Assembly (NCBI GenBank): GCA_002633005.1
Contig: NMRA01000027.1
Location: forward strand, 981,788 to 1,045,787
Origin: Phoronis australis
Lineage: Eukaryota > Phoronida > Phoronidae
Length of the DNA stretch: 64,000 nucleotides
Reading direction: 5' to 3'
Notes under the pieces: model-generated
What the model saw: only the letters and a program-made list of their open reading frames with translations
The model's database searches: none
Told to the model about the DNA's origin: nothing
Position numbers and translations under genes: made by a program
Part shown: positions 12,164-20,636 of the stretch, one piece after another
How the letters are laid out: each line of letters opens with the position of its first letter
How positions within the stretch are numbered: the first letter of the stretch is position 1

Positions 12164-13824
12164 AGGCGAAGGCAACCTTTTTTCCATGTCATTTTGAGCT
12201 AAAATAAGGTTGGTTGGTTATCCTAGACATATTTTCCATTTAATTACAGCTTTTCGTAATTTTATTAAATACTCGTCCGCTACTCCGGAAGTGACGTTTT
12301 AGGAGGCAAGCGTTTCCCGCCACTTGGTTTTGCGTTGACTTTACCGTGCGAATCTGTTCTATTCTACTTTTGTTTTGTGCTGTTTTTCAACAATTGTCGC
12401 CACCCCTTTCTATCGGCGAGAATTCTGCGGCAAGATAGGTTAGTAGAGAACTCAACTACGTTGGATTTAGGGATTGTTTAGTGTGTTGTAAGCTGAAAAT
12501 GGCTGGAGTCGGTGACCCGTCACAATGACAGTAGTGTGAGTGACGGAGACCTTGTTCACAGCAGTGGTGACGAGGAATTTTTTCACGGACATTCAGTGGG
12601 TGTTTGAGCCCGAGGATAACGAGGCAGAGTACGCACAGGCACAGGCAGCTGTTGAGAGAAACGAGGCGGCTACTGAGGACAGACGTGGTGACACATCTTG
12701 GTGCAAATGCACTGTGTGCGTTGTTATGCCTACAATGCTTGTGCTGTTCAGAGTTCGACGAGGCCAAGCCACTACTGGACATGGTTAAGTGGACCTCCGG
12801 CATACCACGGACAGAGGAACAACTGTCCCACTTGCCAGAGTGTCCCGCGACACACTCCCACTGGATGGTGACCTGAGCACCCAAACTGCTTACATCGTGT
12901 CGTGTGACTCCCTCGCCACACACCTGGCACCTTCTAAATAGCAAGTCCACAATAAGCTTATCAAAGTTTGGCTCACCGATCTGTTCACTGAACGACGAAC
13001 TGTCCTCTTCACTGGGTGTCGAACTGGGCCTGTAATCACTCCCACTACTCAATATCGCTGCAGGGCTGCTTAGAGGCTCTGGGCTGGAGAAAACAGCACA
13101 GGGCGAATCACTACTGGTTCCAGGAATTGCACGCTCTGGGGTACGTTCGGAGGCACGGGTGACAGTAGATGAAGTGCCTCCACTGGCTCCAGTCACTGTA
13201 CTGGCCACAGCTCGCGAGGCTTCTCGCTTCAAAAACGCACTTCTCGGGGGTGGCGACGGGGCACTGCCGGGAATCAACACAGACGGAATGGCATCCTTCT
13301 TCAGGCGTTGTTTCGCAGGGACCTTCATCAGTTCAGCGTACAAATCCCTTTCGTAATCGGACGGCAGAAAGTGCTTGCCACACACACGGTAATTCTCCAC
13401 TGCTTTGTACGTTGCGTGGACGGGTAACGCTGCGTTCTTCACAAGAACGAGCCAAGTACGGCGAAGTGTGTCATCCATCGGAAAGCGATGCAAAGGCACT
13501 CCCAAAGCGCGCGTGAGCCAATAATTAGTAAATTCCGGTACGCAGCAACAGTGTGGCATGTTAACTGACTAGTAAATGAAAGCAAACGACGACGGAACTT
13601 AACATAACCGAGGTAGAACAATGACTGACTCGGCAGATCTCACAGTCAGACTATATGAAAAGAAATTGGCGCGAAATGCTTGCCTCCTAAAACGTCACTT
13701 CCGCAGTAGCGGACGAGTAATTAATAAAATTACGAAAAGCTGTAATTAAGTGGAAAATATCTCTAGGATAACCAACCAACCTTATTTTAGCTCAAAATGA
13801 CATGGAAAAAGGTTGTCTTCGCCT
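12164..13824 (-). mobile_element. Kolobok-like DNA transposon with long terminal inverted repeats, internally deleted
   Basis: The ends are mirror images for about 150 bp: aggcgaaggcaacctttttt at 12164 and its complement ending at 13824, continuing through the shared blocks 'ctccggaagtgacgttttag' and 'gaggcaagc'. TTAA lies directly outside both ends (12160-12163 and 13825-13828), as a target-site duplication. TTAA targets plus a THAP-domain protein are hallmarks of the Kolobok superfamily; piggyBac shares TTAA but lacks THAP. The coding part holds only a THAP N-terminus and a short Cys motif, so the transposase core is missing. No counterpart exists in the B copy, so it arrived after the duplication or was lost from B. 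Confidence 0.75.
12456..13559 (-). pseudogene. THAP-domain protein of the Kolobok-like element, truncated
   Basis: Open frame of 367 codons. Residues 1-95 match a THAP zinc finger: Cys near the start, 'HRFP', 'RRTW', 'RVCGKHF' (C-x2-H), and 'DAIPSVL' in place of the A-V-P-x-x-F box. The Cys expected at about residue 10 in the usual C-x4-C is Phe (CCVPEFTN), so one zinc ligand seems lost. A Ser/Pro-rich linker follows (about 110-195), then a second motif 'CQVCGEGV ... W-E-C-V-A-G-H-S' near residue 212. After about residue 255 the sequence stops looking like the family, which suggests a frameshift or deletion; no catalytic domain is present. In intact elements the THAP domain binds the element's ends. 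Confidence 0.65.
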
Positions 13825-13828
13825 TTAA

Positions 13829-14490
13829 CGGAGTTCGACACACGGCTGACTAGCTGCAGAGTGTTTTGACGATAGTCTTCATACAGCTAGCTGGATTTAT
13901 ACCTCAGTCTGTACATTTCTGATGCAATTTTTGAAACTATACATCTATATACTCTGTGTACTCTACAGTAGGCCTATTTTAAATGCATTCTTAGTTTTCA
14001 CTTTAAAAGAATATCTGATTAACGTACTTTGTGTCAAATGTTCTGGAAAGAAATTGTGCTGCCTGGGGAAAGACTCCCGCAGCCGCACACATTGCCTACT
14101 AAAATGTGGCAGTGACAGAAATTCTGCTTGAAGCTTTTAAAACGGTCTCTTCAAGAAGTATTCCTGCCTCTTGCGATGAGCACTCGGTTCACTCTTTGGT
14201 GTATCTATTTCCTCTCGACGTTTCCCACCAGCTGCTAGCCGTGCCAAAGCACGGGTAACGACTAGTACAGATCATAATTAATGAAAGGAGTCTCGGTAAC
14301 ACTAATTTGCAGGGTGGAATATAAATTGTAGTGGCGGACCATTAATTTTTTCCTCAATGTCTTAACGGAAACACCCTAAGTTCGTTTTTGCGACTTCGAT
14401 AACACCTGAAGCTATTTAGATGAACCCTGACTTGTTCATATACATGTATTTATCATCTTCACCTATGTTGAACGGAGCTTCTAAAGGGAC
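13829..14490. other. Intergenic DNA, partly duplicated flank
   Basis: No gene is supported. 14310-14480 (including gaagctatttagatga and tttatcatcttcacctatgtt) aligns with about 60880-61030. The left part has no match in B. Confidence 0.45.
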
Positions 14491-15165
14491 ATGTCGCGTG
14501 CCGGTAAGAATACGTCGTCAAGCACTCGACATAAAAGAGACTTAGCTGCCTACGTGACTCGAAACGAAGAGAGTCCCAGCTCTAACAACCAACCCGATAT
14601 TTGAAATCGTGAACTGTTAGATGTTATGAACAGTAGATTTGAAAAACTGGTCGTCAGACTTTAAATCACTCAGACAAGACTACGCCGTATCGAGACTGTG
14701 AAGAGAGTGCTCTTCAACGTAAACAAGTCAGATTGTAGAAGGAAAAATTGACGACCTCGAGAATAGGTCACGCCGAAACAAAATCTTTCACGGTATCCCA
14801 GAAGACGACCATGAAAATTGGGACCAGTCGGAACTGAAAGTTGAGAATTCAGTTTATGAAGGATCACCTCGACGTGGACGAAATAAAAATAGAGCGCGCT
14901 CACAGAACCGGCCGAAGGTTCACAGGTACACATCGCCCCATTATTGCCAAATGCGCCCTAAGGACAAACAACGAGTCACGAAGAAAAGGAAAAGTATAGA
15001 GAATCGTGACATATTTGTAACCGGGGACTTCGCTCTCCGGGTAAAGCAGGCCAAGACGCAAGTTATACGAATATTGCCGATCGCAAAACATGTTGAACGC
15101 AAACATTAGCTTTGACAAGTTAATAAAAAACGGTCAAATGTATCATTATAGACCCTATTCACGCG
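14491..15165 (+). pseudogene. Non-LTR retrotransposon ORF1 remnant (Transposase_22/L1-ORF1-like)
   Basis: It starts at an ATG (MSRAGKNTSSSTRHKRDL) and is broken by several stops and frameshifts. The diagnostic stretch is 'DDLENRSRRNKIFHGIPED', followed in a shifted frame by 'DEIKIERAHRTGRRF' and 'HRPIIAKCALR', then 'RDIFVTGDFALRVKQAK' and 'SFDKLIKNGQMY'. This order (E-N-R-S-R-R-N, I-E-R-A-H-R-T-G, R-P-I-I-A-K, F-D-K-L-I-x-N-G) is typical of ORF1 RNA-binding proteins of L1-type and related elements. Non-functional. Confidence 0.75.
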
Positions 15166-15690
15166 GCGGCCATTAAGATCCAAAGCGAGGCTCACTGCGA
15201 TAAACAAAGCGAAAGTAGACATTGCGTGAGCTAAATAGCCGGTCTTTCGAGTCCAACCTGGATATTAAATTTTAATGATGTGTCGACAATTAACCACAGA
15301 GACGTAGAAAATTACATTAGAGAACAAGTTAAGGCGCCAAAGAGTTGTCTGATGAAAGGGTTTAATTTTTTTCGGAAAACTAGGTTCGAAACATGAAAAG
15401 TAAATATGACCAAATTGCGGCGATCGTAGTGTTACGGATTAGGTATTATGATGAATGCAGGGTTACGTTTTTTCTTGTAAATTGTTGATCAAAATACTTT
15501 CTACGCGGACCAGGTCATCTGCTCGTATTGTTGACGAGTTGAAGACATATTCGACAGTGGTGTCTGTCATGTGCAATTAGTCACATCTGGTTTAATTTGT
15601 TGATCAAGAATATTAACATCAAGCTTAGCCTGATCCTATGCACTCACTGGGACTAACAGTTGATTTGTCATTGGTCTGAAAGAATAATTG
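15160..15690 (+). repeat. Dispersed repeat, copy 1 (retroelement-derived?)
   Basis: Aligns over most of its length with 21661-22265 in the same orientation (shared blocks aaagcgaggctcactgcgat, caattaaccacagagacgta, ccaggtcatctgct). Here it sits between the ORF1 remnant and the RT remnant, so it may be part of the same retroelement family. Confidence 0.75.
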
Positions 15691-15699
15691 ATGTTATTA

Positions 15700-16240
15700 A
15701 GGGCCGCTTAGAACATGTTGTACAGGCTAGATGAAAATAATAGACATGTGTATAATTGGGCAAGCTCAGTCCTCAATTTATTGTCAATGTATGGTTTCTA
15801 TGATGTTTGGGTAAATCTAGGAGTCGTGTGTCAAGAGTCATTTGGGTATATTTTCTCATGTGTTGAGAAGTGTTTTGCAAAGGTAGCAGCCCGATGTTGA
15901 TTCCAATTCTAAATTAAACTATTACAACAATTTTAAGGTTGTATTCGAACATGAATACTAATTAGAAGTTGATAATCTTCCAAGAGTGTTTGTGCAAAGT
16001 TTTACACGTTTTCGATGTTCAAACCACAGACTGGCAATAGAAATTGGTCGTCACGTAAATGTGATATATCAATACAGATTGTTTACATAATGCTCGACGA
16101 ATTGTGTCGAAGATGAATATCACTTTTTGTTAGTTTGCGACGCTTGTTCCGAAATCAGAGATAAGTTTCTACAGTTAGAGCCTCTGGAAAAGTCCTTACT
16201 TGTTTAATTAAATTTCATGGTCTGTTACGTAATCCTGATA
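15700..16240 (+). pseudogene. Non-LTR retrotransposon RT C-terminal remnant
   Basis: A short open frame (15715-15900) reads 'NWASSVLNLLSMYGFYDVW', like the region after the RT domain of non-LTR elements. About 150 bp later, in broken frames, come 'RCSNHRLAIEIGRHVN' and 'EDEYHFLLVCDACSEIRDKF', a pattern very common at the C-terminal end of such polymerases (H-K/R-L-x-I-E-x-G-R, then D-E-Y-H-F-L-L-x-C). Probably the 3' end of the element whose ORF1 lies at 14491; the RT core itself is absent. Confidence 0.6.
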
Positions 16241-16304
16241 CCTCAGTAGTGACATATGTATACTACGCCTCTAAAAACGGAACAGCTTGAGTATTGCCGA
16301 CTAG

Positions 16305-16465
16305 TGTGCATAGCACATGGGCGGCGCAGCTCTGAAAAAAGTGGGGGCTAAAGCCCCCCTCAGCCCCCCCGGTGGTGAACCGCCTATAGACCATGTGCGG
16401 CGTAGCACTAACAAAAAGTGGGGCTATAGCCCCCCCAGCCACCTATGGTGCGCCGCCCATGTAGC
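16305..16465. repeat. Palindromic GC-rich element, copy 1
   Basis: Blocks of gggcggcgca, 'gggggct a/t aagccccccc' and tgcgccgcccat alternate in both orientations. The unit 16419-16462 is the reverse complement of the block at 24162-24205. The ends (catgggcggc ... gccgcccatg) form an inverted repeat, which suggests a small MITE or SINE-derived element. Confidence 0.65.
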
Positions 16466-16480
16466 ACCGCATTGACCTTG

Positions 16481-16507
16481 TTTGTTTGTTTGTTTATTTG
16501 TTTGTTG
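16481..16507 (+). repeat. (TTTG)n simple repeat
   Basis: About six TTTG units with one TTTA. On the minus strand it reads (CAAA)n and could be the tail of a retroposed sequence. Confidence 0.8.
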
Positions 16508-16701
16508 TACTTTGGGCCGATGGTCACGTGTACAAATAAAGAAGAACAAGCACCAAGGGGTTCTAAACGAGTACCTTGTTGCGCGTAGAAATGTACAAAT
16601 TTTGCTTAATCTACGCGTATTTGTAATTAGTTCGTATTGTCCAATCACGCTCGTGCTCTCAAATTAATTGATGAAGAGCAGGACGATGGCCATTTGAGAA
16701 T

Positions 16702-16825
16702 TAAAAGTACGCATAGATTAAGTAAAAGTACGCGTGGATTAAAAGTGCGCGTAAGCTAAGCAAAAGTACTCTTAGATTAAGCAAACGTACGCGTAAATTA
16801 TGCAAAACTACGCGTTGATTAAGTA
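16702..16825. repeat. Tandem repeat, about 21-bp unit, six copies
   Basis: Units follow aaaagtacgcgtagattaagc with small changes and one shortened unit. The core tacgcgta is itself palindromic. Single units in the opposite direction occur upstream at 16577-16621 (gcgcgtagaaatgtac, tgcttaatctacgcgtattt). Function unknown. Confidence 0.85.
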
Positions 16826-17017
16826 CACTTCAACCCGCAAAGAGTTACTCATTTAAGAACCCTTTGGTGCTTCATAAAAAAGGAGACCCGACGAAAACTC
16901 GCTTGTCCAAACATTTCAAAAATATTTGATGGCAGCAAATTTAAAATTATGAAGATATCTGATTAAAATGACTTGAGTTCACGTTGATGATATTATTGAC
17001 TAACAAATATCTATTCA

Positions 17018-17560
17018 TCAAAATAGCCACGAGAGCACATATACTGTCCTTGGATTGTTTATACGTGTCTTCCTTGTTTTCCTTGTTTTTATTGTTGTCC
17101 AGATGAATAATGATGTAAAACGCCGCTCTACTTTACTTGTCGTGATTTTTTGTGATTTCTTAAGCCATGTAGAACCGCAAACTGTCGCCATTTTGTGTTC
17201 TAGTTGCGACGGTTGCAAGTACACTGTACATAAAGTGACGACAGTTTGTGCCCAACTGCCAAAGGTAATTCGTCGTACTCCTGAAAACATCGAAAATTTG
17301 TTGTGGACATGCATACATGTACGCTGAGCCAATTTGTAATAGTGTGAAGGGGCTTTAAAATACCGGGAAGGGGAATACAAACTGAAAACCGGTTTGAGCG
17401 TAGAAGACGGAACATCTTTTGTAATAAACAGGGGAGCTATCGTGGCCCCTTGTGCCTCTCGTAAGTGCGCATATATCCTACAGATATACATGTATTGGTG
17501 TTTCATACAAACCTCAGTATTGTCCAGTGCTTAGCGAAAGTAAGTGTCGCGTGTGCCGAA
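17018..17560. other. Intergenic stretch without supported gene
   Basis: Several open frames overlap on both strands (for example 17506-17018 minus), but none has a recognisable domain, splice context or counterpart in the B copy. Copy A-specific DNA. Confidence 0.35.
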
Positions 17561-17612
17561 TATTTGAGAGGGAACAAAAAAAACAACGGGGGAAAACAAA
17601 TTTTAAAAAAAT

Positions 17613-17711
17613 GCGACGGAACGCAAACATTTTGTGAGAGAACGCAAATTTGCGATATAACGCATAATATTTGCGAGGCAACGCAAAATATTTGCGATTG
17701 AACACAAAAAT
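17613..17711. repeat. Tandem repeat, about 21-bp unit, five copies
   Basis: Units of the form gcga-nn-aacgcaaaatattt follow each other (gcgacggaacgcaaacattt, gcgatataacgcataatatt, gcgaggcaacgcaaaatatt). No protein or RNA role is evident. Confidence 0.8.
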
Positions 17712-17739
17712 GTTAAAATTTACGTTTTGCATCATGTCC

Positions 17740-19829
17740 CTTTAGAAACTCCGTGAAGAAGCTGGCTCAAGAAGTACTTACAAATAAAACACTTCCTTGA
17801 CACAGCGCCTGCACTAGCATAATTATGATATCAGGTGACACAAAGAAAAACAAACGCTTGTCCGGTAAACACAGTCCTTGTATACAGATTGAAGGGGGCA
17901 AAGGATATTTCGATTTCAACTAAGCATTTAGCAATTGGATGATCATGGTTTAACGACGTTTTCCTGGTGGAATAAACATGAATCGATTTATCTTGACTGT
18001 CCAGATTATCCTAAAACGGAAATAAGGCGTGCTTAGAAGCACTAAAGAATAGTTCCTTGAGTCAATATTTACCCGGCATTCAATTCAGAAAGATAGTGCT
18101 GTGGGACACCCGGATGAGAACACGACCCTGGGTCACACACTTGATTTGTGATTTCTGTTTTATTCGGGTTACTGGGCAAATAGTTGTCGTATGGAGATGA
18201 CATGAGGACCACGTAGGAGCACTCCAGTCTCTTCACCAGGATGTTGTCCATTTTGCAGTTGCTGGTTATTGTCTCGTCATTTGTTTTCACACACTGTCTC
18301 AGAGGGTATGTTTAACACTCAAGATGAGCTTTTCTCTCGTTGCATTGAATCAGCCTCACCAACAGTTGTTTTAAGTTCCCAACGTTTGCATTATATACAG
18401 TGCATTGGTTTTATATCGCTTTCTTTTATTTTTTATGATTGAAATTTACTTAGTGTGTGCTTTTTCTAACTGCGGCGGTCACACTGAAGGTGAAATGGAG
18501 ATTGTGGTCATTGAACAACTAGAACCGCTGGCCAAATGTATGAACCTTGCACACGTAAATTACGGGCGTTAATTAATCATTATTAACGGCATAATAATTA
18601 ACCACTCTGTTAATTACATCATTTTTGGCTATAATACTGTCATCGAATTAATATGAACTTTTCATCTCATTTGTTTGGCGATTGTCCGTTTTTTATTTTA
18701 ATTAACATACGTCGTTAAAAGTTAGTTTGTGTCGCAGCTACTTTTAAGTAAGTCAAAATTTTAGCCGTAAAAAGTAGATTTAGGCCCTAAAGTTTAATTT
18801 TCGCCGTTAATTATTATAGTTTCACGTAAATAACTTACGTTCACCATTTTTTCCAGCGATAAAACAATTCACGTTTATCTTTATGCCCTCTACAAGCCTA
18901 CCATGGCTTATTTCTCGAAAAGGCGCCCTAAGCCAGTCTAGTTTCCTTGTTTCATACAAGTATGTATCGTGTTTCAGCGATTTAAGCTAGTTTGAGCGTT
19001 GAGTCAATTTCACACTTAGGTGATGCATCACAGGGTAGAGTAGCGCTGTAAAGTTGCATTCGTTGTTTGTTAGAGCATTTTCTTTGTCGGTATCGAGCTC
19101 GGTTAATTAACGTTCAATGTTAAGTTTTATACAGTGCGTTAGTGTTCCTTCGATAGCTACTGAAGCTAAAAACTTATGTAGGACTTTATCTAGGGGTTTG
19201 TAAATTCAGCCAAATATCTACAAAGTATTGGATTTAACTGCGTATAAATGTATACCTTCTGAAAATAGAAATTATTCAGAATTGAATTTTTGACCAATCT
19301 GTCTTTATCTGAGGCACGTGATCGTGTCTTTTTATTAAAAGTTGACAAAAAGGCACACTCGTAATAAAACAACGGTAGGATCAACATAAACAATTGTGTT
19401 ACAGTTTTCTAAGTTATGGTTTCATTTTCATTTATACATGTTTAAAGATTTTCCATAAACATCGTAAGTGGTTTTACTTCCTAATACCCTCCATACAACG
19501 GTGGAATATTTGTAAAACAATCGAAAGAGCGGTTTGGAGAAAAGTGGCTAAAGCATAGTGTCTGAGCAAAAATAAGTTCTCCTAGTAAAAAGTCCATAAT
19601 GTAAACCGATTTACTTAATGTTGCTGAATAGTGTTTTTTACCATTTTGATTGGCTATGAATTTCCGGAATTTAAACAAGATAATATTTTGTGAGTATTCA
19701 AAAAGTCTTGTTTTTTTCCACACTGAAATTGATATGATTCGCAATAGATTACCTAAGTGTCGGAATGATGTTGCGCTTATTGTTACAGAGTGTAAAAACG
19801 CGAGCACTTTTGTACCCGGATAAAGAACC
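17740..19829. other. Duplicated 3' flank, distal part (copy A)
   Basis: Aligns with 61105-62828 plus 63620-63870. It is AT-rich, with a 'gttaatta'-rich section at 18560-18850 that is shorter in B. At about 19567 it has no insertion where B carries the Penelope-like fragment. Only the minus-strand exon candidate at 18069-18293 looks coding. Confidence 0.55.
18069..18293 (-). CDS. Possible last exon of an unknown minus-strand gene
   Basis: Read on the minus strand, an AG acceptor (ctctgagacag) is followed by an open frame of 75 codons starting CVKTNDETITSNCKMDNILV, passing 'ECSYVVLMSS' and 'VCDPGSCSHPGVPQHY' and ending at a stop. It has five cysteines. The B counterpart (61686 to about 61455, minus) is clearly related but has three in-frame stops, so it is a pseudogene there. 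I do not recognise the family; an old shared pseudogene still open by chance in A is the main alternative. Confidence 0.3.
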   Translation of the reverse strand, partial: CVKTNDETITSNCKMDNILVKRLECSYVVLMSSPYDNYLPSNPNKTEITNQVCDPGSCSHPGVPQHYLSELNAG

Positions 19830-20223
19830 TAATGAGTCAGTCATTGTTATATCTCGGTTGTGATATGTTCGGTCGTCGTTTGCTTTTATTTAGGAGTCAG
19901 TCAACATGCCACGCAGGGCTGCTTACAGGCTTGGGCCATAATGAGTACATCCCGGTACGCAGCAATAGTGTGGCATGTTGACTGACTCGTAAAGAAAAGC
20001 AAACGACGAACGAACTTATCACAACGAAGGTAGATCAATGATTGACTCGACAGCTCTCACAGTCAGACTATTTGAAAAGAAACTGGCGCGAAATTCTTGC
20101 CTCCCAAAACGTCATTTCCGAAGTAGAGAACGAGTAATTAATTAAATTACGAAAAGTCTGGTATAAACAACGAACCTTCTTTTTGCTAAAAATGACATGA
20201 AAAAATGTTGCCTTCGCCTTTAA
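19830..20223 (-). mobile_element. Second Kolobok-like remnant, palindromic
   Basis: 20035-20219 matches the right end of the element at 12164-13824 (gaaaagaaactggcgcgaaa, the gtcatttccgaagtag block, ccttcgcct) and ends at TTAA (20220-20223). 19950-20045 matches the sequence around that element's THAP start codon. 19830-19918 carries the same stretch inverted (agtcagtcaacatgcc against ggcatgttgactgactc), giving a head-to-head arrangement with a spacer of about 30 bp. It stops 300 bp before the gene B start codon. Confidence 0.65.
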
Positions 20224-20526
20224 GAAAATCTCTATCGTCCGATTCCCAAAAACAGCAAAGTGCATTAGATGCTTGCCACTCTGAAATAATACTCTCAGAA
20301 GTAATTGGGGTGTTGGTGAATGTTGACGTACAGGTTGGCAGTACATCATTTCGGCACACTAAGGTCAAAAGCGTGTGTAACGTCAACGCGTTTTCCAGAG
20401 AAAGCGTGTATTGCACTCGCTCAAACAACTGTGTTCCTCAGGATCAGTACAAGTGCAATACCATCGTCGCTGCACAAAGCACGCTCTAATCTAGTCGTTG
20501 ACAGACCACGATCAGATCGTAGTACA

Positions 20527-20636
20527 ATGGCGGATTCTATAACAACGTATCGTGTTCTTTTGATAACACGTGCATTGCTCTCGTTGACACTGAATTTGTG
20601 CAAGTGCTTTGCAAAGGTCCCTGTGGCAATGTACAA
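20527..20636 (+). CDS. Gene B exon 1: signal peptide
   Basis: ATG at 20527 (context acaATGg). The peptide MADSITTYRVLLITRALLSL has a basic start and a hydrophobic stretch; cleavage near 'CKCFA' is likely. The donor gtgaat at 20637 leaves phase 2, exactly what exon 2 needs. Other upstream ATGs are out of frame or lack a hydrophobic segment. Confidence 0.65.

Larger units (their letters stand above)
1600..19830 (+). repeat. Segmental duplication, copy A (interrupted)
   Basis: This region aligns by eye, in order and orientation, with 49260-63870. Clear blocks are 1600-9742 (gene A exons and introns), 9743-11330 (3' flank), 14310-14480, and 17740-19800. Between the blocks each copy carries private insertions: A holds the Kolobok-like element and the 14.5-17.7 kb retroelement cluster. 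Coding blocks are nearly identical between copies while introns and flanks are visibly more diverged. Confidence 0.85.

Noticed and set aside
12540-12876. Plus-strand open frames inside the Kolobok-like element
   Set aside because: Antisense shadows of the THAP-protein frame, without any recognisable motif.
16702-17711. CRISPR-like array
   Set aside because: Units are contiguous tandem repeats without unique spacers, in animal DNA.
20205-20489. Upstream open frame as an alternative first exon of gene B
   Set aside because: It starts within the Kolobok remnant and lacks a signal peptide, and no donor gives the phase 2 exit needed for exon 2. The ATG at 20527 has both.
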